DNA of 20,805 nucleotides, from positions 606,208-627,012 of the forward strand of contig BFEA01000445.1 in NCBI GenBank assembly GCA_003427395.1, given 5' to 3'. Source of the stretch: Chara braunii. Lineage: Eukaryota > Streptophyta > Charophyceae > Charales > Characeae. The notes under the pieces were generated by a model. It did not search any database and had not been told where the DNA came from. It saw nothing but the letters and a program-made list of their open reading frames with translations. Every line of letters begins with the position of its first letter. Within the stretch, counting starts at the first letter, position 1. Below are positions 1 to 6,254 of the stretch, piece after piece. Position numbers and translations under genes: made by a program.

Positions 1-43
<43 letters not shown>

Positions 44-44
44 G

Positions 45-75
<31 letters not shown>
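1..75. repeat. Poly-A tract followed by (AC)n microsatellite at window edge
   Basis: A poly-A run (1-43, broken by one G at 32) leads through GAAA into a pure AC dinucleotide array (about 47-75). The window begins inside the tract, so its true length is unknown. It could be the tail of a retroposed element lying to the left, but nothing upstream is visible to test this. Confidence 0.95.
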
Positions 76-79
<4 letters not shown>

Positions 80-396
80 CAGACAAGGTCAACTTAGTGC
101 CAGGAACTCACATGCAGAATTTTAAGGAAGGAGCACTCCCTGATCGTTATCCCTCTCCTCGTGTGACTGGCGAGAGACGTATAAGAGCGTGCTCACACTA
201 CCGGTAGGAGCTTTTTGATTGAGCGCTGCACTTAATTCTGGTTACGTACATGCGGGCGGGGCGGTATCTCTGCCAGGTCCCAACTCACCACAACCTAACT
301 TCTATTCGACGAATAGAAACCGGCTGTTGATTCTTGGTGTCCGTCTACCACCACTCTTCATTCCGTGCCCTCTTCCTAGGTCGCTGTCGCTCGTTG

Positions 397-398
<2 letters not shown>
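76..398. other. No gene recognised; unique sequence
   Basis: This stretch has mixed composition, no long ORF with protein-like composition and no RNA gene signal. The 99-codon frame starting near 219 runs into the CT microsatellite and gains a Ser-Leu repeat from it, so I do not treat it as coding. Confidence 0.6.
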
Positions 399-434
<36 letters not shown>

Positions 435-458
435 ACTTCTGTCTCTCTCTCTCTCTCT
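399..458. repeat. (CT)n microsatellite, two blocks
   Basis: There are two pure CT blocks (399-432 and about 442-458), separated by a short interruption at 433-441. Any reading frame through them yields Ser-Leu repeats and is artefactual. Confidence 0.95.
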
Positions 459-541
459 GTGTTGTCATATTCGCTACACACTCAAAAAAAGCATGACTGT
501 ACCAGCCAGACTGTTTAGTCGGACTTTCACGGACTCATCAG

Positions 542-605
542 CTGTGTGTGTGTGTGTGTGTTGTGTGTGTGTGTGTGTGTGTGTGTGTTGTGTGTGTGTG
601 TGTGT
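542..605. repeat. (TG)n microsatellite with two T interruptions
   Basis: An alternating TG array of about 64 bp, interrupted by extra T residues near 561 and 588. It explains the Cys-Val repeat ORFs on the plus strand and the Thr-His repeat ORF on the minus strand, none of which is a gene. Confidence 0.95.
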
Positions 606-779
606 TTCCCTCCCTTCTACTGTCTCTCTGTCTGCGCGCACCCTTTCGCACGCACCTGCGACTGCGATCTCTCTACTTCCCATTACCATCTGACAAGTCC
701 AGGGGTGCCGGTGAGGAGGGTGCGTACCCATAGGGTGGGCTTTGCCTTCGCTGTGTTAGGTCAGGATTTTGTTGATGTA

Positions 780-860
780 CTCAGTGTAGCTCAGTGGTTC
801 GAGCACCGGTTGGAAATGCGCATTGTGGTATATGGTTGCGGGTTCAAAACTCAAATGCAG
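780..860 (+). mobile_element. tRNA-like head of a probable SINE or tRNA pseudogene
   Basis: The sequence has a good Pol III A box (TAGCTCAGTGG, 787-797) and, 43 nt further on, a near-consensus B box (GGTTCAAAACT, 841-851; last positions deviate). The spacing is slightly longer than in a typical tRNA. The T stem does not pair properly, so this is not a functional tRNA. A split internal promoter with lost tRNA folding is characteristic of tRNA-derived SINEs. I cannot place the 3' end. A poly-A at 1588-1610 lies downstream, but the conserved-tail element ending there looks like a separate, shorter insertion. Confidence 0.45.
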
Positions 861-983
861 CCTGGCACATGGACACCGGGCCGGGCGTTAGATTGACACA
901 CGGCTGGACTCACGTCACCTTGCGCTGACGCAGGGTAAGCTATTACAGACTCGGACACTGCCTGCGCACCACCCAGGGGACTG

Positions 984-1029
984 CCCATGGTGTTGTACGC
1001 TGGGTCCCCATGGTCTTGTACGCTGGGTC
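984..1029. repeat. 23-bp tandem duplication
   Basis: Two head-to-tail copies of a 23-bp unit (984-1006 and 1007-1029) beginning CCCATGG and ending GCTGGGTC, differing at one base. The arrangement suggests replication slippage. It lies downstream of the tRNA-like head. Confidence 0.9.
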
Positions 1030-1214
1030 CTGGCCTATGAGGGGGTTGCCTGATACAGTTAGAAGTCTAATGAGGATGCAGGTATGGGTTTGTGGTTAGA
1101 CTGCTCATGTGTGTTGGTTACCTTAAGGCTCTGCTTTGGGGGGGGCAAGACCTGAGGTGGGATGGGGTCCCGTTTGGGGGGAGGGTTGGCTTGGGACAAG
1201 CTCTGCTGGAGGAT

Positions 1215-1462
1215 ATCGGTGGGGAACCTACAGAAGACGATTGTCTTAAACCACCAGTACTTGGCCCAACTATTGATCCCGAGCCTGAATATGCCCTGCG
1301 CGCCAAGTTTTGCCGAGCCGCCGCTGCACGTTTCAACTTTCTTTTGGCTGGCGCCTCCAGCCATTGCGGTCCGGTAGGCCGAAGCCCATCAGTCGCGCGT
1401 TTCCCGCAGCCGATGTATGGGCCAAGTACTGGTGGACAAAATCGTTGGGGAACCTGCAGTAG
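1215..1462. mobile_element. Foldback element, copy 1 of the TTAAACCACCA family
   Basis: An 18-bp perfect inverted repeat (1251-1268 with 1418-1435; CCACCAGTACTTGGCCCA and its complement) encloses about 150 bp. Outside it lies a 22-bp direct repeat with three mismatches (1215-1236 and 1441-1462, core GGGGAACCT). The interior (about 1290-1380, containing TTTTGGCTGGC and CTCCAGCC) is related to 3120-3205, next to the second member. No ORF of transposase type is present, so the element would be non-autonomous. The direct repeats could be part of the element rather than a target-site duplication, because they are long and lie some distance outside the stem. Confidence 0.6.
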
Positions 1463-1485
1463 GGGCTGTCTGAGGGGGATCCTCC

Positions 1486-1610
1486 AAGATAGGATGCTCT
1501 GGGTCCCATAAATTAGTTGCGGACTGTAGATAGGTACCTGTGGCGGGTCCAGAAACCAACCTCTACAACACCCTGGACTTTTGCATTAAAAAAAAAAAAA
1601 AAAAAAAAAA
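1486..1610 (+). mobile_element. Short retroposon with poly(A) tail, copy A
   Basis: About 100 bp of unique sequence ends in CTCTACAACACCCTGGACTT followed after a few bases by a poly-A tract of 23 nt (1588-1610). The same 3' end occurs at 10617 and, reversed, at 13253-13280. The right flank starts GGGGAT at 1611 and a similar GGGGATCC lies at 1475, giving a plausible but diverged target-site duplication and an insert close in length to the better-bounded minus-strand copy. The 5' boundary is therefore provisional. No protein is encoded. Confidence 0.6.
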
Positions 1611-1629
1611 GGGGATTTTGCCACTCTTT

Positions 1630-1677
1630 GGGCCTCACTCCACTTATGCATTTAGAATATTTAGTGGAGGGAGGCCC
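1630..1677. repeat. Short foldback, GGGCCTC family
   Basis: Arms of 15 bp with one mismatch (1630-1644, GGGCCTCACTCCACT, against 1663-1677) enclose an 18-nt AT-rich loop. The arm sequence recurs in the foldbacks at 1933-2059 and 12375-12491, so this is a member of a dispersed family rather than a chance hairpin. Confidence 0.65.
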
Positions 1678-1700
1678 ACTGCGCGCCAGTTAAGGATTTC

Positions 1701-1866
1701 GGGCCAGATCCCACTGGCAAAGTGGATTGGAATAAGTGGCTGAATCTGGACGTGTTCCCCACAGAGATGCAGAAAAGCAGAACAGTCACAATGTTTTGCA
1801 CATCTCCGCAAACACGTCCAGATTAAGACTCTTTTTCCCATCCTCTTTGCCAGTGGGATCTGGCCC
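1701..1866. mobile_element. Long foldback element with about 75-bp arms
   Basis: The left arm (1701-1777) and right arm (about 1792-1866) are inverted copies at roughly 80-85% identity by eye. The outer blocks GGGCCAGATCCCACTGGCAA and the inner blocks AATCTGGACGTGTT are exact. The loop is only about 14 nt. The arm ends in the core AGATGCAGAAAAG (1765-1777), which is shared with two other foldbacks. The ACACGTCCAGATT block also occurs in the tandem duplication at 10921-11190. A single-stranded transcript would form a long imperfect hairpin. No transposase or TSD was identified. Confidence 0.65.
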
Positions 1867-1932
1867 TTAGGGGGAACGACCCCGCTCTCATAACGATCAG
1901 CGACATCAGCTCCGAACATCGGACACGGTAAT

Positions 1933-2059
1933 GGGCCTCGCTCCGACACTTGCCACATGCAGAAAAGATAGACAAAAAAATATGGAGGTGTATATTCCCA
2001 CGTTGTTGCGGACAATTCATTCTCATTTTGCACATTTGGTGAGTTGTGGAGCGAGGCCC
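1933..2059. mobile_element. Foldback element, GGGCCTC family
   Basis: The outermost 12 bp are a perfect inverted repeat (GGGCCTCGCTCC 1933-1944 with 2048-2059). Pairing continues imperfectly inward to about 1970 and 2024. The left arm carries the family core ACATGCAGAAAAG (1955-1967). The loop region of about 50 nt has no ORF. It lies 66 bp from the neighbouring foldback ending at 1866, so the two may be a nested or tandem insertion. Confidence 0.6.
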
Positions 2060-2112
2060 TTTCTCTGCAGTTCCTTCCCGGTATACCTATACCTATATAC
2101 CTATGATGTTCC

Positions 2113-2226
2113 CTTTCTTTTTTTTTTTCTTTTTTTTTTTTTCCCTTTCTTTCTCGATTTATGCGAGTCATCCTACCGCAGGGGCCATGCTGATCTTCTC
2201 TGCTGTCGCAGTTTGTCTCCAATTTC
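2113..2226 (-). pseudogene. U6 snRNA-derived retropseudogene, A-rich tail (copy 1)
   Basis: Read on the minus strand, 2149-2226 matches U6 snRNA from the AATTGGA segment before the ACAGAGA box to the plant-type 3' end. The blocks CAGAGAAGAT, AGCATGGCCCCTGCG, AGGATGAC and CGCATAAATCGAGAAA are all present in order. The U6 5' stem-loop is missing, about 9 extra bases sit between ATTGGA and the ACAGAGA region, and the first base of the ACAGAGA box is changed. Instead of a Pol III oligo-T terminator, the 3' end runs into an A-rich tail (minus strand; plus 2113-2142). That is the mark of a reverse-transcribed copy, so I call it a pseudogene and not a working snRNA. I found no clear target-site duplication. 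Confidence 0.85.
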
Positions 2227-2313
2227 TTTCCGCTTTGCGTATGTTTTCCTTTGTTTTCCCCCTGCTGCTAAAGAACTGCCATGGGAGAACTGCCTGCTAA
2301 AGGGAGCATGCAA

Positions 2314-2395
2314 GTGGCTTTGGCCGAGTGGTTAAGGCGTGTGCCTGCTAAGTACATGGGTTATACCCGCGAGAGTTCGAATCTCTCAGGCCACG
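2314..2395 (+). tRNA. trnS-GCU: tRNA-Ser(GCU), complete
   Basis: This gene should encode the nuclear cytosolic serine tRNA reading AGC/AGU codons. The acceptor stem GTGGCTT (2314-2320) pairs with AGGCCAC (2388-2394) through seven base pairs including one G-T. The D stem is GCC/GGC. The anticodon stem TGTGC/GTACA encloses the loop CTGCTAA with anticodon GCT at 2347-2349. A class II variable arm GGGT-TAT-ACCC follows, then the T arm GAGAG-TTCGAAT-CTCTC. The discriminator is G2395, there is no intron, and CCA is not encoded, as usual in eukaryotes. The A box lies in the D arm and the B box in the T arm. A T5 Pol III terminator starts 9 nt downstream. Every stem is intact, so the gene is probably functional. 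The sequence resembles plant tRNA-Ser(GCU) as I recall it, except for matching changes in the variable arm. Confidence 0.95.
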
Positions 2396-2403
2396 AGTAT
2401 AGA

Positions 2404-2408
2404 TTTTT
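2404..2408 (+). terminator. Pol III oligo-T terminator of tRNA-Ser
   Basis: TTTTT begins 9 nt after the discriminator base of the tRNA. Four or more T residues on the coding strand suffice for RNA polymerase III termination in plants, and the position is typical. Confidence 0.8.
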
Positions 2409-2527
2409 CCGGCCGGCTGTTGGGTCCGATCCGAGTGTTTTGTTTTTTCCTCTAGCACATCAGGGCCGCTGTTCGCTACGAAGGAACGGCCATTAGTATC
2501 TGTTCTGATCAATTTAATATCTGATCC

Positions 2528-2547
2528 AAAAAAAAAAAAAAAAAAAA
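2528..2547 (+). repeat. Poly-A tract of about 19-20 nt
   Basis: An uninterrupted A run is followed by CAGAGCTC. It may be the tail of a retroposed sequence lying between the tRNA and this point, but I found no matching upstream direct repeat and no recognisable source RNA. Confidence 0.7.
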
Positions 2548-2905
2548 CAGAGCTCAATTGGCAGAAAGGATTGTCTTTCTGCCACAGAGGTTGTCTGTGA
2601 CATTGATAGACTGCTTCACCTCGATGGCATCTCAGGCTGGGCTTCAGCTGGATGGCATCCCAGTCTGAGCAGGCCGGGGGGCCACAGCATGGCTGCCCTC
2701 CTTGTTGGACATGGGGTGCCTGCAAGCATGGGCAGCTGTGACGGGTATTGCCATGGGGAGTGTTGGGGAGCGATTGAGAACCCCGCAGGTGGCCGTCAAC
2801 GCAGCCAAGGACGGTGCGTACGCACCTCTTCTGGCAGGGCAATTTGGGTTCCTGCGTGTTCGGGATGCTGGTGAAATTCCCCCTTTTTTTTCTGGGGGAT
2901 GACCC
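2548..2905. other. No gene recognised
   Basis: The GC content is moderate and several frames are open for 60-165 codons on both strands, but none has a recognisable domain and they overlap one another in shadow frames. A 9-bp hairpin (GGCAGAAAG and complement, near 2564) is within chance expectation. Confidence 0.5.
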
Positions 2906-2907
2906 AC

Positions 2908-3087
2908 TTAAACCACCACTACCTCCACCACGACACGGCTGCGGGGCGCTAATGTTAACGCGCCGCGACTTTCGGGCGTCGGGGGCCGTTGAAATTTTTC
3001 ATCAATGCCCTACGTCGCGGTGCGGGCCTCCGAAAGTCACGGTGAGCGCCCCCCGGCAGCGTAGTGGCGGAGGTACTGGTGGTTTAA
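2908..3087. mobile_element. Foldback element, copy 2 of the TTAAACCACCA family
   Basis: Terminal inverted repeats of 24 bp with two mismatches begin TTAAACCACCACTACC (2908-2931 with 3064-3087). The arms continue inward with gaps, sharing GGGGCGCT and GACTTTCGG in inverted orientation. The element is about 180 bp, GC-rich, and without an ORF. At its right end the palindrome GGTTTAAACC marks a head-to-head junction with a second stretch (3081-3210) that resembles the interior of copy 1. The locus may therefore hold two abutting inverted copies. Confidence 0.65.
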
Positions 3088-3119
3088 ACCACATATACAC
3101 CCGGGCCTACTCGCCCCTT

Positions 3120-3205
3120 ACTGCACGCCAGGCTTTTCCGAACGGCCAGCAGCGCACTTTATTTCTTTTTTGGCTGGCACCAGCCTCCAAAATTTTTGTA
3201 GGCTA
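3120..3205 (+). repeat. Segment related to 1290-1380
   Basis: The order of short blocks (TGC-CGCC, TTTTCCGA, CTTT-TTCTTTT, GGCTGGC, CCAGCC, GTAGGC) parallels that at 1290-1380 inside foldback copy 1. Together with the adjoining GTTTAAACCAC this suggests a second, diverged copy of that interior. Similarity was judged by eye only. Confidence 0.5.
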
Positions 3206-3303
3206 CCAGTTTCTTTTTCTTAAAATCCGTTTATGATGAGCGTGCCTTACGTTTGAGGAAGTTTGCTCACTTGGTAAGGCACACAAGTGGTATTGCAAAG
3301 CTT

Positions 3304-3340
3304 GGGATACAGGCTTAAAAAAAAAAAGGGGTACAGGCTA
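3304..3340. repeat. Poly-A run flanked by 13-bp direct repeat
   Basis: GGGATACAGGCTT (3304-3316) and GGGGTACAGGCTA (3328-3340) flank an A11 run with nothing else between them. This has the form of a retroposition event in which only the poly(A) tail was copied between target-site duplications. A simple slippage duplication is the alternative. Confidence 0.5.
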
Positions 3341-3490
3341 AGTGCCAGGTGTCACTTGTAGCTATGCTTGCGCTTGACAACCAGCCAGCGGCCCAGCGCA
3401 CCAAGTTCTGAAATTGGCCAGGTTCGTACTTTCTTATTACGCGCAGAGCACCAACAGCTCCTGATGGTAGCGCTTAGAGGATGAGGGCGG
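3341..3490. other. No feature recognised
   Basis: Unique, mid-GC sequence without an ORF, RNA motif or repeat that I can support. Confidence 0.5.
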
Positions 3491-3625
3491 AATGCAGCAC
3501 TAAGGACATGCAATCCCAATGGCGTATCATACTAGTAATTGGCAGATATGTATACTAGTAATGTCATACTAGTAATTAGACATGCAATCCCAAATGCAGC
3601 ACTAAGGACATGCAATCCCAATGGC
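3491..3625. repeat. 33-bp perfect direct repeat with internal 11-bp repeats
   Basis: A 33-bp unit beginning AATGCAGCACTAAGGACATG is exactly repeated at 3491-3523 and 3593-3625 (period 102). The spacer holds three copies of ATACTAGTAAT (3529, 3552, 3566) and a partial copy of the unit. The perfect identity implies recent duplication. Confidence 0.9.
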
Positions 3626-3711
3626 AGCACTAAGGCTTGGCATTGGCAGGGATGTATAGCCCCAGATCGCCTTGAATTCCTGTTCAATTGCCAGCCTGTT
3701 TGTGGCTCTTA

Positions 3712-3799
3712 ATTGATACGTAAAATTGCAATGTAGCCAGAGGTCTTCTCAATTTTGAGCATCAATCAAAATTATATATAATTATAGCCAATAGCCAGG
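3712..3799. repeat. Dispersed repeat, copy 1 (paired with 5155-5280)
   Basis: The segment begins ATTGATACGTAAAATTGCAA, continues through TGTAGCCAGAGGT, has TTTTGAGCATCAAT about 30 bp later and ends in AGCCAATAGCC. It matches 5155-5187 and its downstream blocks in the same order. TTGATACTCAAAA and TTTTGAGCATCAA are also inverted relative to each other, so the unit can fold. An AT-rich stretch (3838-3890) follows. Confidence 0.7.
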
Positions 3800-3962
3800 C
3801 GCCAATGGTGACTAGTCAAGCACTGCCAGACAAGTTGTTGATTGATACTCAATTTTATTTAAAATTTAAAATTTATTTTATTTTTATTTCCACCCGGCGC
3901 GATAACAAATAGGAGTGATGATAAAAGCATGCACTCCTACCTGTCTTTCAGGGGGATCCAGT

Positions 3963-4047
3963 CTATCGGTGGGGAGCTACACCTGCTGGAAAAGCGGGTC
4001 CAGCCTCCCCTGAGATACACAGTTCAGGTGATGCTCCCCACCAATAG
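3963..4047. repeat. Foldback with 23-nt arms
   Basis: CTATCGGTGGGGAGCTACAC (from 3963) pairs with 4025-4047 (ending CCCCACCAATAG), with three mismatches across 23 nt. The loop of about 39 nt contains GAGATACACAGTTCA, one copy of a 15-bp direct repeat described separately. Confidence 0.6.
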
Positions 4048-4146
4048 ATGGAGCCTATCCCCAGGTGCTAGTGGTGTCTGCTCTCATCAGCACCACTAAC
4101 ACTGGCGGGCCTAAGTTAAAAAAAAAAAAAAGAGATACAGAGTTCA
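4012..4146 (+). mobile_element. Possible retroposed insertion with poly(A) and 15-bp TSD
   Basis: GAGATACACAGTTCA (4012-4026) and GAGATACAGAGTTCA (4132-4146) differ at one base. They flank about 105 bp that end in a run of A (about 4118-4131). This is the expected structure of a TSD-flanked, poly(A)-tailed insertion. Inside lies a hairpin (4061-4076 with 4091-4105). The left copy sits in the loop of an overlapping inverted repeat, so an alternative history by local inverted duplication is possible. Confidence 0.5.
4061..4105. repeat. Hairpin, about 15-bp arms
   Basis: CCAGGTGCTAGTGGTG (4061-4076) pairs with CACCACTAACACTGG (4091-4105), with one bulge and one mismatch and a 14-nt loop. Confidence 0.6.
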
Positions 4147-4343
4147 TATGATCATTCAGGACAAGCTGGGAACCGGGCGGGCCCAGCGTCCCTCATGTTG
4201 TTACAGCTGAAGATGAAGATGATAAATGGCTACTGATGGTAATTATTATGATGATATTGTAATTAAATGATAGAAAAAACTACAGACTACATCAGCAGAA
4301 ACTGACCTCCCACTCCTTGAACTTAAGACTAACCTCCCCTATG
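4147..4343. other. No gene recognised
   Basis: The sequence is AT-rich with ATGATG/GATGAAGATG-type near-repeats around 4208-4260. No ORF or RNA motif was found. Confidence 0.5.
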
Positions 4344-4454
4344 CTACTATCTTCACCCGAATAGAACGCCCGGTCATTATAGTTGTACCTGGACTGCAAG
4401 TTGCACCAAATACGGCTATTATGACCGGGCGTGCTATTCGGGTGAAGACGGTAG
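4344..4454. mobile_element. Foldback/MITE-like hairpin with 32-nt arms
   Basis: The left arm (4351-4382, beginning CTTCACCCGAATAG) and right arm (4416-4447) are inverted copies with only two mismatches in 32 nt. Pairing extends weakly to 4344 and 4454. The loop is 33 nt. The near-identity of the arms argues for recent origin or active conservation of the stem. There is no internal ORF, and I see no clear TSD. Confidence 0.75.
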
Positions 4455-4527
4455 ACACAACAGTCCAAGGATGAATCCTCCTGACTTTATTAACAACAAA
4501 AGCTGTCATCATGTCATGTTTACACTA

Positions 4528-4577
4528 CCAAGACTCTACCGGGCCCCTGATTAGTAATGGGCCCGGTAGAGTCTTGG
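4528..4577. mobile_element. Perfect 19-bp stem hairpin
   Basis: CCAAGACTCTACCGGGCCC (4528-4546) and its exact reverse complement (4559-4577) flank a 12-nt loop. It lies 74 bp beyond the preceding hairpin. It is too short for a typical plant miRNA precursor and has no oligo-T, so a foldback insertion or palindromic arm remnant is more likely than an RNA gene or terminator. Confidence 0.75.
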
Positions 4578-4579
4578 CA

Positions 4580-5154
4580 GGCCCCCCCCAGTTTACCACT
4601 GGATTGCCTTCCTCCCTCGACAAATCCCCAGATCTCTCTACCAGGCCTCACACTCCTACTACAAGCAGGTCACAGGGCAAAACGCCGCAGCACTGGCCAG
4701 TGCCGTTCTGGCATCGGCAAACAAAGAGCATAAAACTCCACGTCTCTACAAGGCATTAGTCAGGGATCCGCCATCACTGAAATCCCATAACCAATATGAA
4801 AGGACACCAGATGTCGCCCATGAGATATAGAAGCCAGCTAAGCTTGACAAAGCATTGCCAGTACTGCACTATGCCCGTCGTGGTTCTTTAAAGACAGCCG
4901 TCTGTCTCCCAGTTACCTACGTAGCGCCGGAGATTAATTACAGTTTTAAAAAATCCCCTCCCCCCCTCCTCCTTCCCAACCTGTCCCGCTGCTGCCTCCA
5001 CGGAAAAAAGACCATCCTGATTGTAGACATTCCTCATTGGCCCCAGCTTGGGACAGTCTCACTCTCCCCCCTCTGTACCTCCAGAGGAGTCCAGTTCCCA
5101 CTCAGAGTATGCCCCAACCAGGCTGCCTACCGCTTGCCCTAATCCGCCCCCGTG
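4580..5154. other. No gene recognised
   Basis: Pyrimidine-leaning sequence with two plus-strand frames of 82 and 95 codons (4511-4759 and 4855-5142). The first begins inside the perfect hairpin. Neither has a recognisable motif, so I do not call them. Confidence 0.5.
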
Positions 5155-5280
5155 ATTGATACTCAAAATCACAATGTAGCCAGAGGTTGAGCATCAATCC
5201 AGAGCCAATAGCCAATAGCCAATAGCCAATAGCCAATAGCCAATTTTGAGCATCAATGCAGAGCCAATAGCCAATAGGGA
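5155..5280. repeat. Dispersed repeat copy 2 with (GCCAATA)n array
   Basis: 5155-5187 matches 3712-3744 with about four differences. It is followed by an uninterrupted heptamer array GCCAATA (5204-5245, six units) and, after a second TTTTGAGCATCAAT block, two more units (5263-5276). Copy 1 has only about one and a half heptamers, so the array expanded here. Confidence 0.85.
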
Positions 5281-5325
5281 GGCGGCGTTCGCCATTGTTG
5301 TATTGGGTCTATGAAATATCTGAGT

Positions 5326-5377
5326 CCTCAAAGGTAAGAGCACTGAAATGACCTCAAAGGTAAGAGCACTGAAATGA
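5326..5377. repeat. 26-bp perfect tandem duplication
   Basis: Two identical 26-bp units (5326-5351 and 5352-5377) begin CCTCAAAGGTAAGAGCACTG. Each carries a splice-donor-like GGTAAGAG, but no exon is supported around it. Confidence 0.95.
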
Positions 5378-5650
5378 CCTGCCAGTGGACGATGTAGGAT
5401 TAATGCACGAATATTCAGATCCATGCCTGGCATGTCGTTCTGTTGAGCAGGATGGAGTTGTAGTCGCCTAGTACCCATTAATGTCATGGATATGACTTCT
5501 ATCATTCTATGTTCGGAGCAGGTGCAGTATTGTCGTCCTTTGGGTAGACCGTAGACAACATGGTGCTCTACTACTATCCATCGGACAACGTCAGACTCTG
5601 CAAAATCAGAAACAGTACAAGGGTTGCAATTGTAAATGAGGAGACTTACA
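5378..5650. other. No feature recognised
   Basis: Unique sequence of balanced composition. The 103-codon minus-strand frame (5194-5505) runs through the heptamer repeat and has no recognisable domain. Confidence 0.45.
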
Positions 5651-5659
5651 TTAATGGCA

Positions 5660-6245
5660 TATTCTCGTTGCTTTCTTTTTCATTTCTCTTTCTCTTTATT
5701 TTAGATTATTTTCCATTTCATTTCCTTTTCTTCCTTTCCTTTGTGTTTCCCTGTCCTTTTTTTGCCCATTTAGTTCCCTTTATCCTTCTATTTTTTCCCT
5801 TCTTTCATTTATCTTGCAGGCTTCTTTCTTTTCCTCTTAGGCTCTTACATATTGTATTATTCATCCAATGCATACACTCCTTTCTTGTTCTCATTCTTTC
5901 TTTCTTTCCTTCCTTTTTTGTTCTCATTCTTTCTTTCCTTCCTTTTTTGTTCTCATTCTTTCTTTCCCTCCGTCCTTCCTTGTTCTCATTCTTTCTTTCC
6001 TTTCTATCCGCCCGGCCCTGCCTATTGCTTATTGCCTATTTTCCCCCCTTCAATCCGTTTATCTGGAAGGCTTCTTTCTTTTCCTCTTTCTTTCTTCTCA
6101 TTCTTTCTTTCCTTCCCTTTTTGCTTTCCTTCTTGCCTTTCCTTCCTCGGCAAGTTACCCATGGCCCAAGTTTTCGCTGACCTTCTCTCCTCCTTGACTG
6201 CCTCATCACCCCTCCTCTTCTATTCCCGCCTTCCTTTTTTCTAGT
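5660..6245. repeat. Long polypyrimidine tract with about 30-bp degenerate repeats
   Basis: The plus strand is overwhelmingly C/T for almost 600 bp. A unit starting TTGTTCTCATTCTTTC recurs at 5885, 5918, 5947 and 5980 (periods 33, 29, 33), with a related TTCTCATTCTTTC near 6094. A 20-bp block GGCTTCTTTCTTTTCCTCTT occurs at 5819 and again near 6069. Phe/Leu/Ser-rich ORFs in three frames are composition artefacts, even though they superficially resemble membrane proteins. Confidence 0.85.
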
Positions 6246-6253
6246 TTCCTACC

Positions 6254-6254
6254 C

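Noticed and set aside
474-896. Cys-Val and Thr-His repeat proteins
   Set aside because: Translations of the TG/CA microsatellite.
2563-2587. Hairpin GGCAGAAAG with 6-nt loop
   Set aside because: Nine pairs in a short loop are expected about once by chance in this window, with no family relation.
4528-4577. Rho-independent terminator or miRNA precursor
   Set aside because: No T-run follows and the context is eukaryotic. A 19-bp perfect stem with a 12-nt loop is too short for a usual plant miRNA precursor.
5560-6244. Polytopic membrane protein (206-, 130- and 109-codon Phe/Leu/Ser-rich frames)
   Set aside because: All three frames of a polypyrimidine tract are open and give the same composition, so this is not coding.
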